A stretch of DNA of 15,338 nt from Bacillota bacterium (GCA_023409955.1 JAEYQQ010000164.1:1-15338); one strand, 5' to 3'; positions 6,691 to 15,229 are shown, counted from the stretch's first letter. Program-made: numbers and translations. Notes: generated by a model from the sequence alone, not told the origin.

Positions 6691-7905
6691 ATGAAGTGGA
6701 TTGAAGGCGGCGTTTGCGCGGCTTCGGGCTTTTTGGCATCAGGCGTACATTGTGGTATACGTAAGAACAAATCAAAAAAGGACCTTGCGCTGATCGTTAG
6801 CAAAACTAAGGCGGCAGCTGCCAGCATTTACACACAAAACCTGGTGAAAGGCGCACCCATTTATGTTACAAAGGAAAACCTTTCGGACGGGTATGCCCAG
6901 GCGATCATCTGCAACAGCGGCAATGCCAATACCTGTAATGCGGACGGTATTGCGATTGCCAAGGGCATGTGTGATTTGGTGGCAAAGCACTTGCCCATTT
7001 CAGCTGATGATGTCATTGTGGCTTCTACCGGCGTCATTGGCCAGCCCTTGTCATTGGTGCCTATGGCAGATCATATGGATGCGTTGGTAAAGGAACTCAG
7101 CATCCACGGGGAGGCGGCAGCGGCGCAAGCCATTATGACCACCGACACAATCAAAAAGGAAGCAGCAGTCTCATTTGATATCGGTGGACATACATGTCAT
7201 CTGGGCGGCATGGCCAAGGGCTCGGGCATGGTCCATCCCAACATGGCCACCATGCTGGTATTTTTGACGACGGATGCAGCCATCAGTCCTAAGATGCTGC
7301 AAAAAGCGCTCCGCGATGATGCTCAGGATACCTTCCACATGATCAGTGTGGATGGGGATACCTCTACCAACGATATGGTAAGCATTCTGGCCAATGGTCA
7401 GGCGGGGAATGAAATAATCAGCAGCGTAGGTGAGGCATACGATGTTTTCTGCCAGGCATTGAATGCTGTCACACAAAAGCTTTGCAAGGCCATTGCCAAG
7501 GATGGTGAGGGCGCCACCAAGCTGATTGCCTGTACCGCATGCGGTGCAAATGACAAGGAAACAGCACGAAAGGTTTCCAAGAGCATCATCTGCTCCAGCC
7601 TGTTAAAATCCGCAATGTTTGGGGCAGATGCCAATTGGGGCCGGGTGCTGTGTGCCATCGGCTACTGCGGGGCTGCAGTGGATACATCCAAAATCGATGT
7701 AAGCTTCGCTTCCTCAGCCGGCAGCATCACAGTATGTAAAAGCGGTGCAGGCATTCCTTTCAGTGAAGTGCATGCAAAAGAAATCCTTTTGAAGGATGAG
7801 GTAATCATACAGGTGGACTTGAATGACGGCTCTGAAACCGCTACCGCCTGGGGTTGTGATCTGACCTACGATTATGTGAAAATCAACGGAGATTACCGCA
7901 CGTAA
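6691..7905 (+). CDS. argJ: Ornithine acetyltransferase / glutamate N-acetyltransferase
   Basis: 404 residues. ArgJ moves the acetyl group from N-acetylornithine to glutamate, so acetyl groups are recycled; some members also use acetyl-CoA to make N-acetylglutamate. The autoprocessing site is plain: KGSGMVHPNMATML, with cleavage between A186 and T187, leaving T187 as the N-terminal nucleophile of the beta chain. CNSGNANTC (74-82) and STGVIGQPL (112-120) are the usual alpha-chain motifs, and GADANWGR occurs in the beta chain. The ATG at 6691 is taken because GGAG (6683-6686) lies 4 nt upstream; an upstream TTG at 6673 overlaps argC and lacks a site. It follows argC by 14 nt. Presence of argJ implies the cyclic pathway without a need for ArgE. 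Confidence 0.95.
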   Translation: MKWIEGGVCAASGFLASGVHCGIRKNKSKKDLALIVSKTKAAAASIYTQNLVKGAPIYVTKENLSDGYAQAIICNSGNANTCNADGIAIAKGMCDLVAKHLPISADDVIVASTGVIGQPLSLVPMADHMDALVKELSIHGEAAAAQAIMTTDTIKKEAAVSFDIGGHTCHLGGMAKGSGMVHPNMATMLVFLTTDAAISPKMLQKALRDDAQDTFHMISVDGDTSTNDMVSILANGQAGNEIISSVGEAYDVFCQALNAVTQKLCKAIAKDGEGATKLIACTACGANDKETARKVSKSIICSSLLKSAMFGADANWGRVLCAIGYCGAAVDTSKIDVSFASSAGSITVCKSGAGIPFSEVHAKEILLKDEVIIQVDLNDGSETATAWGCDLTYDYVKINGDYRT

Positions 7906-7925
7906 TACAATGGAGGATAATCATC

Positions 7926-8777
7926 ATGCATCTTGACAATGCCCAGCGGGCCCAGGTACTCATTGAAGCGCTTCCCTATATTAAACGCTATGGCGGAAAG
8001 ATCATCGTTGTGAAATACGGCGGAAACGCCATGATCAATGAAGAATTAAAGCTGGCCGTGATGAAGGATATTGTAATGCTGTCGCTCATTGGCATCAAGG
8101 TGGTGCTGGTACACGGTGGCGGGCCTGAAATAACGCAGATGCTTTCCAAGATGGGCAAGAAGAGTGAATTTGTGGACGGCCTTCGGGTTACCGATGAGGA
8201 AACAGCAGATGTTGTACAGATGGTGCTGGCAGGCAAGATCAATAAAGCGCTGGTGGCTCAGCTGGTGAACATCGGCGGCAAAGCCATCGGCCTGTGCGGT
8301 TTAGACGGCGGCTTAATTGAGGCCAAAATGCTGGATGCAAAGCTAGGATATGTAGGGGAGATTATCAGCATCAACACCCAGCCCATACTGGACTTGCTTC
8401 AGATGGGGTATATCCCTGTCATCTCCACTGTCGGCTATGATAAGGAAGGCCACGTCTATAATATCAATGCCGATACCGCCGCCGCCCGGATCGCAGGAAC
8501 ACTAAAGGCTGAGAGCTTGATCTCCATGACAGATATTGTGGGCTTACTTAGGGATAAGGATGACCCCAATACGTTGATTTCCCAAATTCGCGTCAGCGAA
8601 GCGCCGCAGCTGGAGCGGGAGGGCATTATCGCAGGAGGCATGATCCCTAAGGTGGAATGCTGCATAGAGGCTATTCGGCGAGGTGTAAAAAAGGTATTCA
8701 TCATTGACGGACGTGTACCCCATGCCATATTGATTGAAGTGCTTACCGACGAGGGTGTCGGAACCATGTTTGTATAG
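7926..8777 (+). CDS. argB: N-acetylglutamate kinase
   Basis: 283 residues; phosphorylates N-acetylglutamate, the second step of the pathway. K30 in VVKYGGNAM and the HGGGPEI loop (63-69) bind phosphates; DGLRVTD, the YNINADTAAA nucleotide/substrate segment, and GGMIPKVECC near the C-terminus are all present. The N-terminus has a helix (about residues 3-21) before the first strand, as in hexameric, arginine-inhibited kinases such as that of Thermotoga. Feedback inhibition by arginine is therefore likely, which is also what one expects beside a cyclic ArgJ pathway; that is inference. GGAGG (7912-7916) is 9 nt before the ATG. The stop codon overlaps the ribosome binding site of argD. Confidence 0.96.
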   Translation: MHLDNAQRAQVLIEALPYIKRYGGKIIVVKYGGNAMINEELKLAVMKDIVMLSLIGIKVVLVHGGGPEITQMLSKMGKKSEFVDGLRVTDEETADVVQMVLAGKINKALVAQLVNIGGKAIGLCGLDGGLIEAKMLDAKLGYVGEIISINTQPILDLLQMGYIPVISTVGYDKEGHVYNINADTAAARIAGTLKAESLISMTDIVGLLRDKDDPNTLISQIRVSEAPQLEREGIIAGGMIPKVECCIEAIRRGVKKVFIIDGRVPHAILIEVLTDEGVGTMFV

Positions 8778-8787
8778 GAGGTAGCCC

Positions 8788-9951
8788 ATGAGCATACGGG
8801 AGCTTGACCAGACCTATGTGGCAAATACCTATGGCCGATTTGATCTGGCACTGGTAAAGGGAAAAGGTTCCCTGATTGAGGATGACCAGGGCAAAATCTA
8901 TATCGATCTGGGTACAGGCATTGCGGTTAATGCCTTTTGTGTGGCGGATGATGTATGGCAGCAGGCGGTAACTATGCAAATGACACAGCTGGCCCATGCC
9001 TGCAACCTGTACTATACGCAACCCCAAGCGGAACTGGCAAAACTGCTGTGCGAAGTGACGGGCATGAAGAAGGTCTTCTTCGGAAATTCCGGGGCTGAGG
9101 CCAATGAATGCGCCATCAAGGTAGCCAGGAAGTATGCCTTTGATACAAAAGGCGAGGAGAATCCCGTTATCGTAACATTGAAAGATAGCTTTCATGGCCG
9201 GACCATTACCACCTTGTCAGCAACAGGACAGGAGCTTTTCCACAAGCACTTCGGCCCTTTTACGCCAGGGTTTGTGCATGTAGAACCGGATGACTTTAAT
9301 CAAATGGAGAAAACACTTGACGATCCCAAGGTATGTGCCGTCATGCTGGAAACCATTCAAGGGGAGAGCGGCGTTCGTGTACTCACTAAGGAATACGTAC
9401 AAAAAACTGCAGCGCTGTGTAAGGATAAGGGTGTTCTCCTTTTGGTGGATGAGGTGCAAACGGGAAATGGCAGGACAGGGGAACTGTATAGTTATATGCA
9501 CTATGGCATTCAACCGGATGTGGTAACCACCGCAAAGGGTTTAGGTGGAGGCTTACCCATCGGTGCCTGCATGATGAATGATAAAACTGCAGGTGTGCTG
9601 ACCTTGGGAAGCCATGGCTCCACCTTTGGCGGTAACCCCATTTGTGCTGCCGCTGCGCTGAGCATTGCAAAGCGGTTGGATCATCCGCTTTTGCAAAGCG
9701 TTAAGGTAAAAGGTCAATATATTATGGATACGCTCACCGGTACGCCAGGGGTCAAAAGAATAACGGGTATGGGATTGATGGTGGGGGTGGAGACAGAAAA
9801 GCCGGCACAGGATGTTGTGGCTGCCTGCCTTCAGATGGGTGTGATGGTGCTTACTGCCAAGCACAAGGTCAGGTTGCTGCCTGCGCTGAACATTCCCATG
9901 GAACTGCTCAAGCAAGGTATTACCATATTGAAGGAGGCGCTAAAACCATGA
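8788..9951 (+). CDS. argD: Acetylornithine aminotransferase
   Basis: 387 residues, a class III (omega-type) PLP aminotransferase that converts N-acetylglutamate semialdehyde plus glutamate to N-acetylornithine. Landmarks in order: DLGTGIAVNAFC, the cofactor phosphate loop GNSGAEANE (99-107), SFHGRT (134-139), LETIQGESGV, the pyridine-binding D221 in LVDEVQTGNGRTG, and the Schiff-base lysine K250 in TTAKGLGGGLPIGA. AGGAGG (8776-8781) sits 6 nt before the ATG and overlaps the argB stop. Its own stop codon overlaps the argF start in ATGA. Related ornithine or GABA aminotransferases share the fold, but the operon fixes the role. Confidence 0.95.
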   Translation: MSIRELDQTYVANTYGRFDLALVKGKGSLIEDDQGKIYIDLGTGIAVNAFCVADDVWQQAVTMQMTQLAHACNLYYTQPQAELAKLLCEVTGMKKVFFGNSGAEANECAIKVARKYAFDTKGEENPVIVTLKDSFHGRTITTLSATGQELFHKHFGPFTPGFVHVEPDDFNQMEKTLDDPKVCAVMLETIQGESGVRVLTKEYVQKTAALCKDKGVLLLVDEVQTGNGRTGELYSYMHYGIQPDVVTTAKGLGGGLPIGACMMNDKTAGVLTLGSHGSTFGGNPICAAAALSIAKRLDHPLLQSVKVKGQYIMDTLTGTPGVKRITGMGLMVGVETEKPAQDVVAACLQMGVMVLTAKHKVRLLPALNIPMELLKQGITILKEALKP

Positions 9952-10850
9952 AGCATTTGTTGAAACTATCTGACACAACCGCAGAGGAGATACTGGATAT
10001 ACTGAATCTGGCGGATCAACTGAAGTATGAAAAGGCCCATGGCATCGCCCATAAGTACCTTCAGGATAAAACGTTGGGTATGATCTTTCAAAAGGCATCC
10101 ACACGCACCCGGGTATCTTTTGAGGTGGCCATGTTTGAGCTGGGGGGCTATGCCCTTTTTCTATCCTCCAATGATCTTCAAATAGGCCGTGGCGAGCCAG
10201 TCCAGGATACGGCCAGGGTGCTGTCTCGGTACCTGGACGGTATCATGATTCGTACCTATAAGCAGCAGGAGGTGGAGGACCTGGCGAAGTTCGGCTCCAT
10301 ACCCGTCATCAACGGTCTTACAGACTTTGCCCATCCTTGCCAGATACTGGCGGATTTGATGACCATTCGGGAACTGAAAAAAAGCTTCCGGGGTTTAAAG
10401 CTTGCCTTTGTTGGTGACGGCAACAACATAGCCAATTCCTTTATTATCGGTGGTATCAAACTGGGCATGCAGGTATCCATTGCTTGTCCAGTGGGCTATG
10501 AGCCGGAAGCAGGCATTATTAAGTGGGCTGAAGAAAGTGGTCTATTCACCTTGACCCGGGATGCTTTGGAAGCCTGCAATAATGCGGATGTGGTGTATAC
10601 TGATGTCTGGTCCTCCATGGGCATGGAGGCAGAAGCAGCTGCCAGAAAAGCCGCCTTTTATGGCTACCAGGTTAATGACGAGACCATGGCTGCGGCAAAG
10701 CCCGATGCCATTGTATTGCACTGCCTGCCAGCTCATAGGGAAGAGGAGATTACCGAGAAGGTGTTGGAAGAGCACGCATCTGAAATTTTCCAGCAGGCGG
10801 AAAACCGGCTTCATGTCCAAAAGGCGGTGCTGGTAAAGCTGATGGGGTAA
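9948..10850 (+). CDS. argF: Ornithine carbamoyltransferase
   Basis: 300 residues; joins carbamoyl phosphate and ornithine to give citrulline. The carbamoyl phosphate motif STRTR is at 51-55, HPCQ at 129-132, the ornithine-binding SMG at 223-225 and HCLPAHR at 258-264, all intact. AAGGAGG (9931-9937) lies inside the end of argD, 10 nt before the ATG, and the genes overlap by 4 bp, so translation is coupled. The synthetic role follows from the operon; the catabolic ArcB paralogue would be expected with arcA and arcC. The operon ends here: argG, argH and the carbamoyl phosphate synthetase are not in this window. Confidence 0.96.
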   Translation: MKHLLKLSDTTAEEILDILNLADQLKYEKAHGIAHKYLQDKTLGMIFQKASTRTRVSFEVAMFELGGYALFLSSNDLQIGRGEPVQDTARVLSRYLDGIMIRTYKQQEVEDLAKFGSIPVINGLTDFAHPCQILADLMTIRELKKSFRGLKLAFVGDGNNIANSFIIGGIKLGMQVSIACPVGYEPEAGIIKWAEESGLFTLTRDALEACNNADVVYTDVWSSMGMEAEAAARKAAFYGYQVNDETMAAAKPDAIVLHCLPAHREEEITEKVLEEHASEIFQQAENRLHVQKAVLVKLMG

Positions 10851-10980
10851 GGGATAGACAGTTGGGATGCTTATATATCAAAATGTGGTGATTAACTGTG
10901 ATGGAGATGATGTTGTATTATCTCTTTACAGTGCGCTGATTATGGGTTATTAGAAAATGAATGCAAATGTAACCAATAAC

Positions 10981-11009
10981 CGCTTCCGGAACTTTTATAT
11001 CCGGAAGCG
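10981..11009 (+). terminator. hairpin between convergent argF and GH127 genes, possible bidirectional terminator
   Basis: CGCTTCCGGA (10981-10990) and TCCGGAAGCG (11000-11009) form a perfect 10-bp stem with a nine-nt loop. T content downstream is modest on both strands (TCAATCATTTTA on plus), so termination would be weaker than at the trpZ site. It is the only strong structure in the 205-nt gap at 10851-11055, which otherwise shows no gene. Confidence 0.6.
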
Positions 11010-11055
11010 TCAATCATTTTATGGATATACGCTTGACATTTATTCAGTGGTTAAA

Positions 11056-12993
11056 TCAAACCTTTTCCCTGACCCAGACATCCATTTCATTTTCACCACG
11101 ATTGGCCCAAAGAAAATAGGGGACAAAGGTCAGTGGGACGCTCTCTTCTTTCAGTGCAGGGGCTTCGCTGTACAACTCGTTGCTGTCTGATAAGATGCGT
11201 ACTCCATCAGCCCGAATCACCGGTGTACCATCTAATAGATCAGGCTGGCTATCCATTGCTAGCGCTGCATACCTAGGCAGCATTAGGCAATGCAGGTCTG
11301 GGCCATTATCACGTTCCTCCAAGCAATACACCAGGGGACCGCGCATAAGCGCCACCTTGCCGATATCCTCGCGTACTTTCAAGTTGGCATATTGCCGGCG
11401 GGGAGGCATATCCATTTTAAGTAGGATTTCATCTCCATCATGGAAGGGTCCGCTGATGGACATATACCCATTCTCGACTTCGGGAACCATGGGGATTCCA
11501 TTCCTCAGCACATGATACTTTCTGCACCAACCGGGCATGCGTAGCTTTAAATCATAAGATCCGGTTCCTGGATGGATGCAAACCTGCTCCTCAAAGGGAT
11601 AGTTCGTCTTAACGGCGATTTTTACAGGCTGTTCGTTTACGTGAAGCGATGCTTCGCTTTGGATGTACAAATGGATGAAAATGTTCTTATCATCTGTAGC
11701 ATATTGGTAGGAACCAATGGAGGATAAAAGTCTTGCCAGATTGGGGGGGCAGCAGGCGCAGCCGAACCAGCCGGGCCGAAGGGGAAGCGCATGCCTTTTC
11801 CCGGGGTCTTTTTTGCTGGCTTCGGGAGAGACGGACAGGGGGTTCACGTAAAAGAAAGCCTTTTGATCCAGCCGCATTCCTGCCATGCAGGTGTTGTACA
11901 GCGCCTGCTCCATGACATCGCCATATACGCCCAGCTGCTCTCCCCTTAACATGCGCTGACAGAAGAAGACCAAGGCAATGGAAGCGCAGGTCTCTGCGTA
12001 AACTGTATCGTTGGGAAGGTCGTAATCAAAGGTAAAGGCCTCCCCGTGGTGGGTGGATCCGATGCCTCCGGTAATATACATACGCTTATATACGATGTTG
12101 TCAAAAAGCACTTTGCAGGCTTCCCAGAGGGAATGGTCGTGGTTATGCAGCGCCACATCTGCCATGCCTGTGGCCAGGTACAGTCCCCTGACGGAGTGGC
12201 CTTCCATGGTCTTTTGCTCCCTGACGGGCAGATGGGATTGTGCATAGGTCAGGCCAAGGTGCTCTTCATAACGGTCATCCTTGCGACCAGATCGCTGGAG
12301 CTCTTCCTTGAAAAAATGAGGCTGTTGGCCCCGTTGGTCGATAAAGTATGTGGCAAGGCGCAAAAAGCGCTTCTCTCCGGTAACGTCATACAGCTTGCAT
12401 AAGGCCAGTTCGATCTCCTCATGTCCAGGATAACCGGGTATCTTACCTTCTTCCAGCCCCAGTATGGAATCAATGTGCAGGATGTTTCGGATCATTACAT
12501 CCAGCAGCTTTCTCTTTCCAGTAGCCTGGTAATAAGCAACAGCCGCCTCCAGCATATGCCCGGCACAGTATAATTCGTGATTATCTCGAAGGTTGGTCCA
12601 GCGCTTGTCAATGCCCCTTAACTGATAAAAGGTGTTCAAATACCCATCGGGCATCTGTGCTTTTTCAATGATATCAATGGCTTCGTCCGCATTTTTCTCA
12701 AGATCAGGGTCGTTGGCGGCTTGAAGCTGGTAAGCTACTGCTTCAATCCACTTGGCAAGATCACTATCCTGAAACACCATGCCGTAATGGCTGCCTTCCA
12801 TAAGGCCTGCTGCAATGCGGAAATTGTCGATGCAGTGGGATTTTTCGATCCCCGGGACGGCATCGTTGAGCACCTCCCACTGAAAGGGAAGCATTTGCGT
12901 GCGAATGGTATGGAGGATACCGCCCATCCATGCTCCGTTGATTTTTACCTGGCCTGGGGTGGGTATGCTGGTAAGCCCTGTGACTGTATGCAT
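11056..12993 (-). CDS. GH127 beta-L-arabinofuranosidase (DUF1680 family)
   Basis: 645 residues, cytoplasmic, with no signal peptide. Family GH127, typified by HypBA1 of Bifidobacterium longum, cuts terminal beta-linked L-arabinofuranose, for example from beta-1,2-arabinobiose of plant hydroxyproline-rich glycoproteins. The active site is complete: GGIGSTHHGEAF supplies the acid/base E318, YAETCAS supplies zinc ligands E334 and C336, and GCACCPPN supplies C414 and C415. These correspond to E322, E338, C340, C417 and C418 of HypBA1, the first of the CC pair being the cysteine nucleophile. An (alpha/alpha)6 barrel comes first, with beta domains after it. The start at 12993 is chosen because GGAGG on the minus strand (13005-13001) lies 7 nt upstream; an ATG at 13023 would add ten residues with a weaker site. 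It stands alone, with no transporter or other glycosidase beside it, so exact substrate is open. Confidence 0.93.
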   Translation of the reverse strand: MHTVTGLTSIPTPGQVKINGAWMGGILHTIRTQMLPFQWEVLNDAVPGIEKSHCIDNFRIAAGLMEGSHYGMVFQDSDLAKWIEAVAYQLQAANDPDLEKNADEAIDIIEKAQMPDGYLNTFYQLRGIDKRWTNLRDNHELYCAGHMLEAAVAYYQATGKRKLLDVMIRNILHIDSILGLEEGKIPGYPGHEEIELALCKLYDVTGEKRFLRLATYFIDQRGQQPHFFKEELQRSGRKDDRYEEHLGLTYAQSHLPVREQKTMEGHSVRGLYLATGMADVALHNHDHSLWEACKVLFDNIVYKRMYITGGIGSTHHGEAFTFDYDLPNDTVYAETCASIALVFFCQRMLRGEQLGVYGDVMEQALYNTCMAGMRLDQKAFFYVNPLSVSPEASKKDPGKRHALPLRPGWFGCACCPPNLARLLSSIGSYQYATDDKNIFIHLYIQSEASLHVNEQPVKIAVKTNYPFEEQVCIHPGTGSYDLKLRMPGWCRKYHVLRNGIPMVPEVENGYMSISGPFHDGDEILLKMDMPPRRQYANLKVREDIGKVALMRGPLVYCLEERDNGPDLHCLMLPRYAALAMDSQPDLLDGTPVIRADGVRILSDSNELYSEAPALKEESVPLTFVPYFLWANRGENEMDVWVREKV

Positions 12994-13057
12994 AATGCCG
13001 CCTCCAAAGAAAGAATATTGCATATGACTTGTCCTATAAACGCATTTTCTTGCTTGT

Positions 13058-13086
13058 ATTATGCCAGATTACATGTATTTTTACAA
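13058..13086 (-). promoter_or_regulatory. promoter of the GH127 gene
   Basis: On the minus strand TTGTAA (13086-13081) and CATAAT (13063-13058) are spaced by 17 bp. Each differs from consensus in one or two positions. Transcription would start near 13051, about 58 nt ahead of the ATG at 12993. Confidence 0.65.
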
Positions 13087-13124
13087 TATTTGAATCGACA
13101 TACAATAAAATCATGCAAACTTGA

Positions 13125-13153
13125 TTTACAAAATGGCCGCATCGCTGTATGAT
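13125..13153 (+). promoter_or_regulatory. promoter of the D-amino acid / 5-oxoproline operon
   Basis: TTTACA (13125-13130, 5/6) and TATGAT (13148-13153, 5/6) are separated by 17 bp. The start point would be near 13160. It is divergent from the GH127 promoter, with 38 bp between the two -35 elements. An inverted repeat AAATCA (13108-13113) / TGATTT (13122-13127) overlaps the -35 and could be an operator. Confidence 0.65.
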
Positions 13154-13178
13154 GATACGGTAACAAAATAGAAGGAGC

Positions 13179-13191
13179 TGCCAATTTGGCA
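13179..13191. promoter_or_regulatory. 13-bp perfect palindrome in the leader of the D-amino acid operon
   Basis: TGCCAATTTGGCA is symmetric about its centre base. A hairpin with a one-nt loop is not feasible, so it is more likely a protein-binding site on DNA, about 20-32 bp downstream of the predicted start point. A second, looser pairing AAGGTG (13191-13196) / CACCTT (13208-13213) follows. No regulator is encoded in the window, so the binder is unknown. Confidence 0.4.
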
Positions 13192-13237
13192 AGGTGTAAT
13201 GTTACAGCACCTTCCAGTACTAAATGGAGGCGGAAGC

Positions 13238-14098
13238 ATGGAAAACCTAGGGTATTACAATGGGAATATCGGTCTGATTCAGGATATGATGGTGCCCATG
13301 AACGACCGAGTCAGCTACTTTGGCGACGGTGTGTATGATGCCACTTATGCGGTGAACCATATCCCCTATGCTTTAGAGGAGCATATAGACCGCTTTTATA
13401 ACAGCGCAGCACTTATAGAGATTAAGATGACGATGAGCAAGGAAGAGCTTACAACCCTTTTGTGCGACCTTGTCAAAAAGGTTGATAGCAAGGAAACCAT
13501 GCTCTATTGGCAAGTGACTCGGGGTACCGGCACCCGTAACCATGCCTTCTCCGGCGCGGCAACCGGCCCCAACCTATGGGTTACCATACGTCCCAACCCG
13601 ATGAAGAACGTATATCAAAAATATAAACTGATTACAATTGATGATACGCGTTACTTCCACTGCAATATTAAGACGCTTAACCTTCTGGTAAACGTCATTG
13701 CATCCCAGCGAGCGGCGGATGCCGGCTGCGACGAGGCTGTTTTCCACCGGGGTGCTATGGTCACCGAGTGCGCCCATAGCAATATTCACATATTAAAGGA
13801 TGGCGTATTCCGTACAGCCCCCCTTTCCAACCTGATCCTGCCAGGCATCACCAGAAAAATACTGATGGGGCATGCGAAAGATCATGGCATTCCTGTGGTG
13901 GAAGAAGCCTTTACTGTAAATGAAATGATGAATGCCGACGAAGTGATCTACACCAGTGCCGGTGCTCTTTGCTGCCCTGTGGATCATATTGATGGTAAGC
14001 CGGTTGGCGGCCGCGCTCCGGAGCTGTTGAAAATATTACAGGATGCTGCCATGGCAAGTCTTCGCGCCGCAACCACCCCGGTGGCAGTGCCCAGATAA
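13238..14098 (+). CDS. dat: D-amino acid aminotransferase (class IV)
   Basis: 286 residues, a fold-type IV PLP aminotransferase. Similarity to the Bacillus D-alanine aminotransferase runs along the chain: FGDGVYD (29-34), EEHIDRFYNSA, VTRGTGTRNH (93-102), CNIKTLNLL with Schiff-base K145, the PLP-binding E177 in VTECAHSN, and LILPGITRKIL. The R-x-H pair (R100, H102) that binds the substrate carboxylate is the mark of the D-specific enzymes as opposed to branched-chain aminotransferases. It exchanges amino groups between D-alanine or other D-amino acids and 2-oxoglutarate, giving D-glutamate. GGAGG (13226-13230) lies 7 nt before ATG 13238; the upstream ATG at 13199 lacks a properly spaced site. 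The gene leads an operon with a D-glutamate-cyclase-like gene and pxpB. Aminodeoxychorismate lyase is the main alternative but lacks the R-x-H. Confidence 0.88.
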   Translation: MENLGYYNGNIGLIQDMMVPMNDRVSYFGDGVYDATYAVNHIPYALEEHIDRFYNSAALIEIKMTMSKEELTTLLCDLVKKVDSKETMLYWQVTRGTGTRNHAFSGAATGPNLWVTIRPNPMKNVYQKYKLITIDDTRYFHCNIKTLNLLVNVIASQRAADAGCDEAVFHRGAMVTECAHSNIHILKDGVFRTAPLSNLILPGITRKILMGHAKDHGIPVVEEAFTVNEMMNADEVIYTSAGALCCPVDHIDGKPVGGRAPELLKILQDAAMASLRAATTPVAVPR

Positions 14099-14120
14099 CG
14101 TTAGCAATTATTGAGGTTTT

Positions 14121-15212
14121 ATGATGAACCAACAACAGCTGACTTTGCTCAACGTGGGCCAAAACCTGGATGACCTGATGAACCTAGATCCCAGGGGGTA
14201 CGGGGTATGCCGTATTCTTTATCAAGGTGCCAGGGAAAAGTGCAAGCTTCCCCTGAGCGTGAATGCAGCCATGCAATTGAAGAAGGTGCTTGAGCCAGGT
14301 AGACTGGTGTATATCTTTACGGGTTTTATACTGCCTACCCATCAAAAGCCAGAGACGGATGGCATGGTCAGCTCAATTCTTCTGGCGCGTGCGTTGGCCC
14401 GTGGGTTTTCTGTGGTGCCTGTACTTGTTTGCCCGGGGGAATGCATATTGGCTGCCAGGAACATGGCGTCTGTGGCAGGGCTGCATGCCTATGATTCCAT
14501 AACCGAAGCACAGCAGTATCCCGCAGCAATGGCCTTGGTACCCTTTTCCAAGGATGTGGAAGAAGCCCGGCGACAGGCGGAAGCAATGCTGGATATGTAT
14601 GCCCCTGCTGCAGGGATCAGTGTGGAGCATCCTGGTGCCAACAGCATTGGGGTGTATCACAACGCCATCGGCCGAAATGTAACTGCGCTGGAGGATAAAT
14701 CAGACATCCTGTTTGAAATGCTGTATCAGCGCAGGATATTGACAGTGGCCATTGGTGATCTAGGTAACGAAATGGGCCTTGGTACTCTTTCTGAGCATAT
14801 TCAAAAATATATCCCTTACGCCGCTCCCGAGGGGTGCGGGTGTGGCTGCTGCGGCGGCATCTGCGTTCATACCAAGGCGGATCATGTCATTACCGCCACA
14901 GTCTCCGATTGGGGCTGCTACGGTCTGATAGCTGCGTTGGCTTTTTTGCAAAGTGATCTGGACATAATGCACGATGGCGAGATGGAACGGGAAATGCTGC
15001 TGGCTGCCACACGCAATGGCATGGTAGATATGAACGGCTGGCTGATACCGGCCATCGATGGCTTTGAACTGAAAATGCAAATGCTGATGGTAGATTTAAT
15101 GCGCGAATGCATAAGTTATGCCCCTCGCCTTGAAAAGGTATGTAAAGCTTGGTTTGATAAGGTGCTTGATCTGGGCTTTTACCAGAGTCAAAACGGTGAA
15201 CTGGATATATAA
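14121..15212 (+). CDS. DUF4392 protein, D-glutamate cyclase-like
   Basis: 363 residues, cytoplasmic. Recognised as the DUF4392 family (PF14336), the C-terminal module of the mammalian mitochondrial D-glutamate cyclase, which dehydrates D-glutamate to 5-oxo-D-proline. Family features visible: YIFTGFILP (64-72), PETDGMVSSILLARAL (77-92), the IGDLGNEMGLG segment (211-221), a cysteine cluster EGCGCGCCGGIC (C239, C241, C243, C244, C248), and ADHVITATVSDWGCYGL (253-269). The cluster is denser in cysteine than I would expect and could bind a metal. The start may be ATG 14121 or ATG 14124; GAGG (14113-14116) lies 4 or 7 nt upstream. It follows dat by 22 nt and precedes pxpB by 17 nt. Bacterial cyclase activity of a lone DUF4392 protein is inferred from homology and gene order. 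Confidence 0.8.
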   Translation: MMNQQQLTLLNVGQNLDDLMNLDPRGYGVCRILYQGAREKCKLPLSVNAAMQLKKVLEPGRLVYIFTGFILPTHQKPETDGMVSSILLARALARGFSVVPVLVCPGECILAARNMASVAGLHAYDSITEAQQYPAAMALVPFSKDVEEARRQAEAMLDMYAPAAGISVEHPGANSIGVYHNAIGRNVTALEDKSDILFEMLYQRRILTVAIGDLGNEMGLGTLSEHIQKYIPYAAPEGCGCGCCGGICVHTKADHVITATVSDWGCYGLIAALAFLQSDLDIMHDGEMEREMLLAATRNGMVDMNGWLIPAIDGFELKMQMLMVDLMRECISYAPRLEKVCKAWFDKVLDLGFYQSQNGELDI

Positions 15213-15229
15213 GCCAAGGGGGGAAGGCC

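Noticed and set aside
11034..11062. TTGACA on the plus strand after argF
   Set aside because: No -10 hexamer at 15-19 bp, and only the 3' end of the minus-strand GH127 gene follows.
10957..11190. 77-codon plus-strand frame after argF
   Set aside because: It spans the intergenic hairpin and runs antisense into the GH127 gene; no family resemblance or ribosome binding site.
13199..13237. ATG giving the D-aminotransferase 13 more residues
   Set aside because: No properly spaced ribosome binding site; the ATG at 13238 has GGAGG at 7 nt and matches the family's N-terminus.
13721..13830. Possible branched-chain aminotransferase or aminodeoxychorismate lyase assignment for the class IV enzyme
   Set aside because: The R-x-H carboxylate-binding pair and the close run of identities to D-alanine aminotransferase, plus the D-glutamate context, favour the D-specific enzyme.
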